DNA of 8,180 bases from an uncultured beta proteobacterium (GCA_902826155.1 CADEDU010000050.1:44713-52892), one strand, 5' to 3'; counted from the stretch's first letter, positions 1 to 6,279 are shown. Numbers and translations: made by a program. The notes: a model not told the origin generated them from the letters alone.

Positions 1-178
1 TGATGTTGACCACCGCAGCGCTTTGCGATTCGAACAGGTCGGCGAAGTTGGGAAGCGATTGCGTCGCGCCGGGGCTGGTCACGGCATGCGCGGGAGCAAT
101 CAGGGCCGCGTGGCCGAGTGCAGCGACAAGTGCCAGAGCGGTGAGCGAGGCGCCGACAGGTCGGGTAATGCTGGGCAT
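1..178 (-). CDS. Do/HtrA-family periplasmic serine protease (DegP/MucD-like), N-terminal fragment
   Basis: Only the first 59 codons are in the window; the gene continues past the left edge. The product begins MPSITRPVGASLTALALVAA, a signal peptide with a hydrophobic core and an Ala-His-Ala cleavage site after residue 32. After it comes LPNFADLFESQSAAVVNI (residues 42-59), which closely matches the conserved opening of mature DegP/DegQ/MucD proteins (LPDF-x-x-L-V-E-x-x-x-P-AVVNI). Family members are periplasmic, trimer-based proteases with a His-Asp-Ser triad and PDZ domains that degrade misfolded envelope proteins; none of those parts is visible here. The start is well supported by an AGGAGG ribosome binding site (plus-strand 183-188) four bases upstream of the ATG. 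The gene diverges from the MFS gene and has a sigma-E-like promoter upstream. Which Do paralogue it is cannot be told from this fragment. Confidence 0.78.
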   Translation of the reverse strand, partial: MPSITRPVGASLTALALVAALGHAALIAPAHAVTSPGATQSLPNFADLFESQSAAVVNI

Positions 179-220
179 CCTGCCTCCTGAAAGGTGAAGG
201 GTCGCATCGGAGTACCCCGC

Positions 221-249
221 TTCGATCATTACATCGCGCGCCGAGTTCC
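221..249 (-). promoter_or_regulatory. Candidate sigma-E (RpoE) promoter for the DegP-like gene
   Basis: Read on the minus strand, GGAACTC (plus-strand 243-249) resembles the sigma-E -35 consensus GGAACTT. It is followed 16 bases later by ATCGAA (plus-strand 221-226), which resembles the -10 consensus GTCTAA/TCTGA. The expected start of transcription is near 214, giving a leader of about 36 bases ending in the strong AGGAGG site. Envelope-stress control by RpoE is established for E. coli degP, so site and gene fit together. The -35 matches 6 of 7 bases; the -10 is imperfect. This is a pattern match by eye and has not been tested. Confidence 0.45.
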
Positions 250-255
250 CGCTCT

Positions 256-261
256 TACAAT
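256..261 (+). promoter_or_regulatory. Weak candidate -10 element for the MFS-greB transcript
   Basis: TACAAT matches the sigma-70 -10 consensus TATAAT at 5 of 6 positions. No convincing -35 hexamer lies 16-18 bases upstream, so an activator would be needed or the match is chance. If used, transcription would start near 268. That would rule out the GTG start at 194 and favour the ATG at 302 for the MFS gene. It lies back to back with the sigma-E-like site facing the other way. Confidence 0.25.
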
Positions 262-278
262 CGGATACGCTCAGACCA

Positions 279-293
279 GGACGAGTCACGTCC
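279..293. repeat. Short dyad (GGACG / CGTCC) just before the MFS start codon
   Basis: GGACG at 279-283 and CGTCC at 289-293 are perfect inverted copies around a five-base centre, AGTCA. The right arm ends 8 bases before the ATG at 302, where a ribosome binding site would normally be; no Shine-Dalgarno sequence is recognisable there. It could be a small RNA hairpin affecting translation, half of an operator, or chance in GC-rich DNA. Confidence 0.3.
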
Positions 294-301
294 GCCCGCC
301 C

Positions 302-1546
302 ATGCTGCTTCGCATCTTCGTGCCGTTCGCGCTCGGCTACTACACCTCGTTCCTGTTTCGCGTGGTGAACACGGTGGTCTTTCGCGATCTGGTGGCGGAG
401 CTGTCCATCCCGGCGACGACGCTTGGACTGCTGACCGCCGCGTATTTCCTCAGCTTTGCGGCCTGCCAGATTCCGCTCGGCCTGGCGCTCGATCGCTTCG
501 GTCCGCGCCGGGTGAGCGCGGGACTGATGGGTATCGCCGGCCTGGGCTCGCTCGGTTTCGCCTTGAGTGCCAATACCGAACAGCTGCTGTTGTCGCGCGC
601 GTTGATCGGCGTCGGATGTTCCGGGGCGCTGATGGCAGCCATCACTGAATTTCGCATCGCGTTCAGTCTGGATCGCTTGCCCAAGCTCAACGGCTGGCTG
701 CTCGCGTGCGGCGGGATAGGCGCGATGTCGGCGACGGCTCCGGTAGAGCTGGCAATGGCTGCGCTCGGCTGGCGGGGGGTATTCGTGCTGCTGGCGGGCT
801 CGAGCATGGCGATCGGTGTGCTGACCCTGCTGATGGTGCCCGAGCACGCCCGACCCGATCGCACCGAATCGCTCGGTGAACTGCTGCAGGGGCTGGGCGC
901 GGTGGTGCGCGACGGTTCGTTCTGGTCGGTGGCGCTGATCTTCGTGTGCGGATCGGGCGTGACCCTGGCGCTGCAAACGCTGTGGGTCGCACCGTGGTTG
1001 CGCGACATCATGGGCATGCCGCGCGGATCGGCGGCCATGGTGTTGCTGGCGATGAACTTCGCATTCGTGTGCGGGTCGATCTTGCTCGGGCAGCTCGCCG
1101 ATCGCTGGACCGAGCGCGGCATCGGCGCGCCGCAGCTGATGATGATCGCGATCCTGCTGCAGGCGGCGATGCTGATCGTCGTGGGGTTCGGTGCGTCGCC
1201 GCTCGCGATTCCGGCGTGGCTCGTGTTTCATCTGTGCGCGAGCATCGCAACGCTCGGCTATGCGATCCTTGGCCGGCGGTTCGCGCGCGAGTTGACCGGA
1301 CGCGCCGCTACTTCGGCCAACCTGTGCGCGTTCGTCGGCGCGTTCGCTTTCCAGTTTGCGGTGGGTGCGATACTGGATCTGTTCTCGGCGAGCGCCGATC
1401 GCTACAGTGAGCGGGGGTACACCGTCGCGCTATGGGCCATCGCGGCGCTGCAAGTGGCTGCCGTCATCGTGTTCCGGGCGCGTACCCGACGCTGGGATGC
1501 CGATGGCACCGATGCCGCGACCGCAATCGGCAGCAGGAGCACCTGA
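302..1546 (+). CDS. MFS transporter, 12-TM type, substrate unknown
   Basis: A 414-residue inner-membrane protein made mostly of hydrophobic helices, the usual length for a 12-helix major facilitator. It opens MLLRIFVPFALGYYTSFLFR, a typical first MFS helix. The loop 2-3 signature is seen as GLALDRFGPRR (residues 60-70), and its counterpart in the second half as GQLADR (263-268). Other family-like pieces are the Gly-Trp-Arg at the end of the N-terminal half and a Gly/Ala-rich helix near the C-terminus. The tail after the last helix is short, polar and Arg/Asp-rich. An in-frame GTG at 194 would add 36 residues, but these are not MFS-like and would overlap the divergent promoter region, so the ATG at 302 is preferred even though it lacks a clear ribosome binding site. 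The stop is one base before the greB ATG, so the two are very likely cotranscribed. Nothing in the sequence identifies the substrate. Confidence 0.9.
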   Translation: MLLRIFVPFALGYYTSFLFRVVNTVVFRDLVAELSIPATTLGLLTAAYFLSFAACQIPLGLALDRFGPRRVSAGLMGIAGLGSLGFALSANTEQLLLSRALIGVGCSGALMAAITEFRIAFSLDRLPKLNGWLLACGGIGAMSATAPVELAMAALGWRGVFVLLAGSSMAIGVLTLLMVPEHARPDRTESLGELLQGLGAVVRDGSFWSVALIFVCGSGVTLALQTLWVAPWLRDIMGMPRGSAAMVLLAMNFAFVCGSILLGQLADRWTERGIGAPQLMMIAILLQAAMLIVVGFGASPLAIPAWLVFHLCASIATLGYAILGRRFARELTGRAATSANLCAFVGAFAFQFAVGAILDLFSASADRYSERGYTVALWAIAALQVAAVIVFRARTRRWDADGTDAATAIGSRST

Positions 1547-1547
1547 C

Positions 1548-2111
1548 ATGAGCAAGGCATTCACCAAGGAATCGGACGCCGATCTCGACGACGAACTCGA
1601 CGCCGAGCCGGCACCATTGCCCCTGGGCAGCAAGAATTACATGACGCCCGGTGGCTATCGGCGCATGAAAAGCGAGCTCAAGCAGCTCGTCGAGACCGAA
1701 CGGCCCCAGGTGACGCAGACGGTGTCATGGGCGGCGGGCAACGGCGATCGCTCCGAGAACGGCGACTACATCTACGGCAAACGCCGCTTGCGCGAGATCG
1801 ATCGGCGGATTCGTTATCTGATGAAGCGGCTCGACAACGTCGAAGTGGTCGATCCCCGCGATCAGCCCGCCGGACAGGATCAGATCTTCTTCGGCGCGAC
1901 CGTTGCCTACGAGAGCAGCAGCGGCGAGTCGCACACGGTGTCGATCGTGGGCATCGACGAAGCCGATCCGGCGCGCGGTCGGGTGTCGTGGATCTCGCCG
2001 GTGGCCAAGGCGCTATTGCGCGCGCGCGAGGGGGATCGGGTGGTGCTTCGTACGCCTACCGGAGCGCAGGAACTCGACATCGTCGAGGTGCGCTACGCAG
2101 TGATCGATTAG
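1548..2111 (+). CDS. greB: Transcription elongation factor GreB
   Basis: A 187-residue protein of the GreA/GreB family. Gre factors enter the RNA polymerase secondary channel and stimulate cleavage of backtracked transcripts. The N-terminal coiled-coil hairpin spans about residues 32-100, with the acidic tip GDRSEN at 66-71; D67 and E70 correspond to the residues that help hold the catalytic magnesium. The following YIYGKRRLREIDRRIRYL is characteristic of GreB rather than GreA. The FKBP-like C-terminal domain covers about 108-186 and contains the family motif SPVAKALL (150-157). The protein is about 30 residues longer than E. coli GreB because of an acidic N-terminal segment (residues 8-20 rich in Asp and Glu), a type of extension I associate with betaproteobacterial GreB. 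AGGAG at 1535-1539, inside the end of the MFS gene, sits eight bases before the ATG and fixes the start. All catalytic features appear intact. Confidence 0.95.
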   Translation: MSKAFTKESDADLDDELDAEPAPLPLGSKNYMTPGGYRRMKSELKQLVETERPQVTQTVSWAAGNGDRSENGDYIYGKRRLREIDRRIRYLMKRLDNVEVVDPRDQPAGQDQIFFGATVAYESSSGESHTVSIVGIDEADPARGRVSWISPVAKALLRAREGDRVVLRTPTGAQELDIVEVRYAVID

Positions 2112-2123
2112 CTGCGTGTGAAC

Positions 2124-2152
2124 GGTGGCGCCGGCGTGCGCGCAGCGCCGTC
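2124..2152. terminator. GC-rich hairpin between convergent genes; possible weak bidirectional terminator
   Basis: In the 60-base gap between the greB stop and the M16 peptidase stop, GGCGC (2127-2131) can pair with GCGCC (2145-2149). On the plus-strand RNA three more pairs including two G-U extend this stem. An alternative stem pairs CGGCG (2132-2136) with CGCCG (2146-2150). Neither side has a run of T, so it is not a canonical rho-independent terminator. Its placement between converging genes is the main argument for a role. Confidence 0.25.
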
Positions 2153-2171
2153 CGCCTGTCTTCAAGCACTG

Positions 2172-4994
2172 CTAGTTGCGTGTCGCCGCGCCCGCGTTCG
2201 CCGCCGCGGTCGCCTTGGACGAATCCCCCGCCCAGACCGTCGACAACCCGCGCGGATCGATGTGTCGGCGCATCGCTTCCTGGATCATCTGCGGCGTCAG
2301 CGCGGCGAGGCGCTTCTCCAGATCGACGTCCCACGCGAAGGTGCGATTCAGATGCGTGTAGCTCGCCAGCCGGGCCGTGAGTGAGTTGTCCTGATTGCGC
2401 GCGACCCGCCGCAACTGCAGCAGTCCCGATTTCGCTGCTTCGACTTCCTCGGTCGAGAAACCCTTGTTGAGCGCCGAGTCGATCTCTTCGGCGACCGCCT
2501 GTTCGAGCCGCGCGCGGTTCTGCGGTGCGTGGATCGCGGTCACCCCGAACTCGGCCACGGCGTCGAAGCTGCCCACGTCGAGCCACGAGCGGATGCTGTA
2601 CGACAGGCCTTCCTTCTCGCGCACGCGCCGGGCGAGGCGTGCATCGGGCGAGCCGCCGAGCAGGTAGTTGCCCAGCACCAGCGCCGGGAAGTCGGGATGA
2701 TCGTCGCGCACCCGCAAATTCATGCCGGCGCGATAGACCGCATTGGCCTTGTCGGGTGTTTCGATCGAGCGGCTGAGCGGCTTCACTTCGGTGAAGGTGT
2801 AGCCGACACGGCGGTAGGCACGCGGGCTCTTCCAGTTGTCGAACAGCTTGTCGACCTGTGCGATGACTTCGTTCGGATCGAAGTCGCCGACCATCGCCAG
2901 CTCGGCATTCGAGGCACCGACCAGCTCGGCGTGGCAGCGCTTGACCTCGTCGAGCGTGAGCGCCTGCAGGCGCTCGGCACGCTCTTCCAACGTGGGTGTG
3001 TAGAGCCAGTGCTCGCGCGGGTAGGGATTCAGGTGTCGCACGATCTGCAACGCGGCGAGCGAACCCGGATCGCTCTTCTGGCCATCGAGGCTGGTGCGCG
3101 TGGACTCACGCAGCTGATCGAACTCCGCCTGGGGGAAGGCGGGCTCCCGCAGCATCTCGGCGATCAGGGTCAGCGTCTCGGACAGGCTCTTGCGCTGAGT
3201 CTCGAACGTGGCACCGTCGAGCGACACGCTCGCCGATGTGCGCAACCTGGTCAGCGCGTCGCGCAATTCGGTGCGAGTGTGTTTCGTGGTGCCGCGCATC
3301 AGCAACGCGCTCGCGACATTGCAGGCGGTGCCGCGATCGGCCTTGCTCGCCTCGTCGCCCCAGCGCAATACGAGCTGTGCCGCCACCGTCTCACCGCGCG
3401 TTTTCTTGGGCAGCAGCGTGAGCTTCATGCCGCCCGGAAGCGTCCGGCGAATCAGTCGCTTCTCGATGTTCTCCGGCGTCGCGTCGAACGCTTCGCCCGC
3501 CGCGATCGCGCCGCGGCCCTGGTAATCCTTGAGCAGGGCGGTCAGATCCGGTGCGGACGGAATCTCGGCGCGGTCCGGTTTGGCGGCCGGCTGGAATGTG
3601 CCGATCGTCCGGTTCTGCGGCTTGAGGAATCCGAGCGCGACGCGCTGCACGTCTTCGCGCGTGGTCTGCGCGAGCCGGTCGCGGTACCAGTAGAGGAAAC
3701 GCCAGTCGCCCAGCGCGATGAATTCCGACATCGTGATGGCGAGCGAGCGCGTGTTGGTCGTGGCCTTCTCGATCTCGGCGAGCAGGGTCGTGCGGGCGCG
3801 TTCAATCTCCTCGTCGCGCACCGGTTGCTGAGTGAATCCTTCCAGAGTAGCAAGCAGCGCCTCGCGCGCGGCCTGCATCGGTGCGTCCTGGCGCACGCTC
3901 GCGCCGAACACGATCGAGCCGGTCTCGCGCTGCTGGCGATCGAAACCGAAGATGGAGGCAGCTTTGCCTGGTTCGATCAGCGCCTTGTGCAGCCGCCCGG
4001 CCGGCGCGTTGTTGAGGATCTGGGTGAGCAGATCGACGGCCGGATAGTCCGGATGCGTGCCCGGCATCACGTGGTACATGGCCGCGATGATCTGCACGTT
4101 GCCCACGCGGCGCAGCACCACCTCGCGTTCGCCGTCTTGCGTCGGCTCGCGGGTGTAAGTGACCTGCAGCTTGCGTGTCGGACGCGGGATGGCACCGAAG
4201 TACTCGGCCACGCGCGCCAACGTGAACGCAGGGTCGAATTTGCCCGCGATCACCACCCACGCGTTGTCGGGCTGGTAGTAGTGGCGGTAGAACGCCTGCA
4301 GCCGCTCGATCGGCACGTTCTCGATGTCGGAGCGGTTGCCGATCACCGAACGTCCGTAGTTGTGCCACGAGTAGGCGGCACTGCTCATGCGTTCGCGCAG
4401 CACCGCGAATGGATTGTTCTCGCCCGACTCGAATTCGTTGCGCACCACGGTCATCTCGCTGTCGAGATCCTGCTTCGACACGTGCGAGTTGATCATGCGA
4501 TCGGCTTCCAGCTCGAGCGACCAGGCGAGCGCCTCGTTGGAGGCGGGGAAGGTCTGGAAGTAATTGGTGCGATCGAACGAGGTCGTGCCGTTGAACCGGG
4601 CGCCGCGCTGCAGGAATTCGCTCTTGATGTTGGGATGGCGCGGCGTGCCCTTGAACAGCAGATGTTCGAGCAGGTGCGCCATCCCTGCCTCGCCGTAGCC
4701 TTCATGGCGTGAGCCGACGAGATAGATGACGTTCGTAGTGATGGTGTCCTGCGAGGGGTCCTGCAGCAGCAACACGCGCATGCCGTTCGCGAGTCGGTAT
4801 TCAGCCAGCCCTTCGAGCGACGGCCCCGCGGTGATGCCTGCGGGCAAGGTGACCGCGGGCGTGGCACCGGGTGCCGCCTGGGCCCACGCCGACGCCGCGG
4901 TGAGTACATTGACGGCGACGAACACGGGCAATGCGAGGCAGCTCGCGTTCCAGAGCCGCATCACGATGGAGGGAATCAGTCGGTGCTTGCGCAT
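2172..4994 (-). CDS. Exported two-domain M16 (insulinase/pitrilysin-like) zinc metallopeptidase
   Basis: A 940-residue protein with two tandem M16 repeats. A Sec signal peptide is visible: basic start (MRKHR), hydrophobic stretch about 20-34, Ala-Trp-Ala with likely cleavage after residue 38, so the enzyme should be periplasmic. The first repeat (about 64-215) carries the inverted zinc motif HLLEH at 107-111. E187 in the VVRNE segment, 76 residues after H111, fits the third zinc ligand. Its M16_C partner domain is about 229-415. The second repeat (about 514-660 and 677-860) lacks HxxEH (ACNVASALL at the equivalent place) and is presumably structural, as usual in this family; GLSYSI at 796-801 is typical of M16_C. 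The family degrades peptides and small unfolded proteins inside a closed chamber. Length and layout resemble PqqL-type proteins, but I would not assign a symbol. An in-frame stop just upstream makes the ATG at 4994 the most upstream start; M12 (4961) is an alternative, and neither has a clear ribosome binding site. It lies 31 bases after azlD and is probably in its operon. Confidence 0.92.
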   Translation of the reverse strand: MRKHRLIPSIVMRLWNASCLALPVFVAVNVLTAASAWAQAAPGATPAVTLPAGITAGPSLEGLAEYRLANGMRVLLLQDPSQDTITTNVIYLVGSRHEGYGEAGMAHLLEHLLFKGTPRHPNIKSEFLQRGARFNGTTSFDRTNYFQTFPASNEALAWSLELEADRMINSHVSKQDLDSEMTVVRNEFESGENNPFAVLRERMSSAAYSWHNYGRSVIGNRSDIENVPIERLQAFYRHYYQPDNAWVVIAGKFDPAFTLARVAEYFGAIPRPTRKLQVTYTREPTQDGEREVVLRRVGNVQIIAAMYHVMPGTHPDYPAVDLLTQILNNAPAGRLHKALIEPGKAASIFGFDRQQRETGSIVFGASVRQDAPMQAAREALLATLEGFTQQPVRDEEIERARTTLLAEIEKATTNTRSLAITMSEFIALGDWRFLYWYRDRLAQTTREDVQRVALGFLKPQNRTIGTFQPAAKPDRAEIPSAPDLTALLKDYQGRGAIAAGEAFDATPENIEKRLIRRTLPGGMKLTLLPKKTRGETVAAQLVLRWGDEASKADRGTACNVASALLMRGTTKHTRTELRDALTRLRTSASVSLDGATFETQRKSLSETLTLIAEMLREPAFPQAEFDQLRESTRTSLDGQKSDPGSLAALQIVRHLNPYPREHWLYTPTLEERAERLQALTLDEVKRCHAELVGASNAELAMVGDFDPNEVIAQVDKLFDNWKSPRAYRRVGYTFTEVKPLSRSIETPDKANAVYRAGMNLRVRDDHPDFPALVLGNYLLGGSPDARLARRVREKEGLSYSIRSWLDVGSFDAVAEFGVTAIHAPQNRARLEQAVAEEIDSALNKGFSTEEVEAAKSGLLQLRRVARNQDNSLTARLASYTHLNRTFAWDVDLEKRLAALTPQMIQEAMRRHIDPRGLSTVWAGDSSKATAAANAGAATRN

Positions 4995-5025
4995 GGGGGC
5001 GGTCGATCAGGGAGGCCAGCCAAGC

Positions 5026-5355
5026 TTACATGGCTTGTCGTACGGCATGCAGAACCAGCATCCCGGCCAGGATGGTGAGAAAGCTGTTTTTCGTGCGCCA
5101 CGCCACGAATCCGGCGGCCAGACCGGCCAGTAGTTTGTCGTGCAGCGGATTGAGCACTGGCCGGCCCTCGACGAGCAGCAGTTCCGGGACGACCAGCGCG
5201 GCGAACACCGCAGGAGGAATGAAGCGCAGCGACGCGTGCACGCCTGGTGGCACCGTCATGCCGTGCAGGAACAGGAAGAACGATCCGCGTGTGAGCACTG
5301 TCGCCACCGCCAGTGCGCCGATCGTCATCCAGATGGTGAGCGCATCGAGCGTCAT
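5026..5355 (-). CDS. azlD: AzlD-family small subunit of a branched-chain amino acid exporter
   Basis: A 109-residue hydrophobic protein, the normal AzlD size, with about four membrane segments (roughly 8-31, 47-64, 73-86 and 91-107). The segment LRFIPPAVFAALVVPEL (43-59) is the family's conserved Pro-Pro-containing region. AzlD proteins pair with AzlC; the E. coli YgaZH and Corynebacterium BrnFE pairs export valine, isoleucine, leucine and, for BrnFE, methionine. The ATG overlaps the azlC stop codon in an ATGA (plus-strand 5352-5355). There is no separate Shine-Dalgarno, so its translation is probably coupled to azlC. A longer reading in this frame reaches back to 5637 inside azlC, but the extra residues are Arg-rich and unlike any AzlD, so the coupled start is preferred. 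The actual substrate is not shown by the sequence. Confidence 0.9.
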   Translation of the reverse strand: MTLDALTIWMTIGALAVATVLTRGSFFLFLHGMTVPPGVHASLRFIPPAVFAALVVPELLLVEGRPVLNPLHDKLLAGLAAGFVAWRTKNSFLTILAGMLVLHAVRQAM

Positions 5356-6077
5356 GTCGTTGTCGGAGCAGGTTTGCGCCAGTATCGGTCGGCCACGACG
5401 CCGGCGCCGATGCCCGCAGCCGACGCGGTCAGCAGGCCGAGCCGATAGGGCAGATGCCAGGCGAGCAGGGCGATGACGCCGGCGACGATGGCGGCGAGCA
5501 CCATCGCACGGTCGCGGATCACGGCCAGGCCCAGCGCGAGGAACGTCAGCGGCACGGTGAATTCGAGCGACCACGATGCCGGCAAGGCGCTGCCCGCGAT
5601 CACGCCAAGCGAAGTCCCGAGCTGCCACGACACCCACACGACAATGCAGGTGCCAAGCAAATAGGCGTCTTTGAATGGCTCTTCCGGGTGATAGCTGAAC
5701 CGCGCGATGGTCGAGGCGTAGCCGTTGTCGGACAACAGGTACGAGAACGCAACGCGCTTACGCAGCGACAGCCCCGGCAGCTGGTGCGCCATCGACAGAC
5801 TGAACAGCACGAAGCGCGAGTTGATGACCAGTGCGGCCAGGAATACGACTGGAATCGGCGTGCCGGTGGCGAGCATCTGCAGCGCTGCGAGCTGAGCCGA
5901 GCCTGCGTAGACGATCACGCACATCGCCATCGCGGTGAGCGGGGAGAGTCCGGCGGCGACGGCAGCCACCCCGGCGATCAAACCCCAGGCAATCAGACCC
6001 GGTGCGGCGGCAAGGCTCGCGTGCATGCCCGAATTGAGCTGCGAGCGGTAGGTGGGCGAGGGCTGGTTGGCGATCAC
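5352..6077 (-). CDS. azlC: AzlC-family large subunit of a branched-chain amino acid exporter
   Basis: A 241-residue inner-membrane protein with many hydrophobic helices, the usual AzlC length. Family landmarks are VYAGSAQLAAL (56-66), the NSRFVLFSLSM helix (86-96), and a cytoplasmic loop followed by LLSDNGYA (114-121), where many AzlC proteins have a Thr-Asp-Glu type sequence. It should form the exporter with AzlD, encoded immediately downstream with a 4-base overlap. The first start in frame is a GTG at 6077; an ATG at 6026 (residue 18) is the alternative. The GTG is preferred because AzlC proteins generally have 15-20 residues before the first helix, as here, but neither start has a recognisable ribosome binding site. 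It appears to be the first gene of a leftward azlC-azlD-M16 peptidase unit. The match to the family is clear; exported substrates are inferred from other members only. Confidence 0.92.
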   Translation of the reverse strand: MIANQPSPTYRSQLNSGMHASLAAAPGLIAWGLIAGVAAVAAGLSPLTAMAMCVIVYAGSAQLAALQMLATGTPIPVVFLAALVINSRFVLFSLSMAHQLPGLSLRKRVAFSYLLSDNGYASTIARFSYHPEEPFKDAYLLGTCIVVWVSWQLGTSLGVIAGSALPASWSLEFTVPLTFLALGLAVIRDRAMVLAAIVAGVIALLAWHLPYRLGLLTASAAGIGAGVVADRYWRKPAPTTT

Positions 6078-6128
6078 GGGAACTGGATGAGAGGCCGAGC
6101 AGGGCCGCTCAAGGCAGGCCGACCCGCG

Positions 6129-6134
6129 ATTCTA
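6129..6134 (-). promoter_or_regulatory. Candidate -10 element for the azlC operon
   Basis: On the minus strand this reads TAGAAT, 5 of 6 matches to TATAAT. It would start transcription near 6122, giving a leader of about 45 bases before the azlC GTG. No good -35 hexamer lies 16-18 bases upstream; that place is taken by the palindrome at 6146-6155, so an activator bound there could substitute. Weak evidence. Confidence 0.25.
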
Positions 6135-6155
6135 TCGACTGCTATCGACCGGTCG
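6132..6155. repeat. Direct repeat plus perfect palindrome between divergent promoters
   Basis: CTATCGAC occurs at 6132-6139 and again at 6142-6149, exactly 10 bases (one helical turn) apart. The second copy runs into CGACCGGTCG (6146-6155), a perfect 10-bp palindrome. The cluster lies 3 bases before the htpG -35 element and where the azlC -35 would be, the position expected for an operator serving one or both divergent genes. No regulator gene is in the window, and the repeats are not a site I recognise. Confidence 0.4.
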
Positions 6156-6158
6156 GGG

Positions 6159-6186
6159 TTGAAATGCGCCGACCCTGCCCTAACAT
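6159..6186 (+). promoter_or_regulatory. Candidate htpG promoter with sigma-70 and sigma-32 features
   Basis: TTGAAA (6159-6164) and TAACAT (6181-6186), 16 bases apart, match the sigma-70 consensus at 5 and 4 of 6 positions. The same bases also fit the heat-shock pattern CTTGAAA / CCCCAT-T: GTTGAAA at 6158-6164, then 13 bases, then CCCTAACA at 6178-6185. Transcription would start near 6193, leaving a leader of about 87 bases. Sigma-32 control of htpG is established in E. coli; here it is inferred from sequence alone. Confidence 0.5.
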
Positions 6187-6245
6187 GCCGTGCGCGCGTC
6201 GAGTGCTTCGTTAGTGCCGGGTACCGCCGCCGCCCCGAATCAACC

Positions 6246-6263
6246 TGCCGGACCGTTCCGGCA
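6246..6263 (+). promoter_or_regulatory. Hairpin in the htpG leader with an alternative pairing partner
   Basis: TGCCGG (6246-6251) and CCGGCA (6258-6263) form a perfect 6-bp stem with a 6-base loop, ending 16 bases before the htpG ATG. The right arm (CCGGCAC, 6258-6264) can instead pair with GTGCCGG at 6214-6220, so the two structures exclude each other. The poor ribosome binding site (GAGAA, 6269-6273) lies just 3' of the stem and is not itself clearly sequestered. It could influence translation or be chance in GC-rich DNA. Confidence 0.3.
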
Positions 6264-6279
6264 CCCGCGAGAACAACCG

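Noticed and set aside
340..1122. A 260-codon minus-strand frame opposite the MFS gene
   Set aside because: Ser/Pro/Arg-rich without motifs, and entirely antisense to a membrane protein gene with clear MFS signatures.
1356..1547. Upstream extension of the greB frame into the MFS gene
   Set aside because: The extra 64 residues are a shadow of the MFS coding sequence, and AGGAG at 1535-1539 marks the ATG at 1548.
2529..4712. A 727-codon open frame on the plus strand, opposite the M16 peptidase
   Set aside because: It lies wholly antisense to a clear two-domain metallopeptidase, is rich in Arg, His, Ala and Gly, and shows no family motif. Long stop-free antisense frames are common in GC-rich genes.
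4938..4961. Possible lipoprotein signal in the M16 peptidase (Cys19)
   Set aside because: The residues before the cysteine (Asn-Ala-Ser) do not form a lipobox and no hydrophobic stretch precedes it; the Ala-Trp-Ala site further on fits ordinary signal peptidase cleavage.
5026..5637. Longer start for azlD at 5637
   Set aside because: The extra 94 residues are Arg-rich, overlap azlC out of frame and do not resemble AzlD; the ATGA overlap at 5352-5355 gives a family-sized protein.
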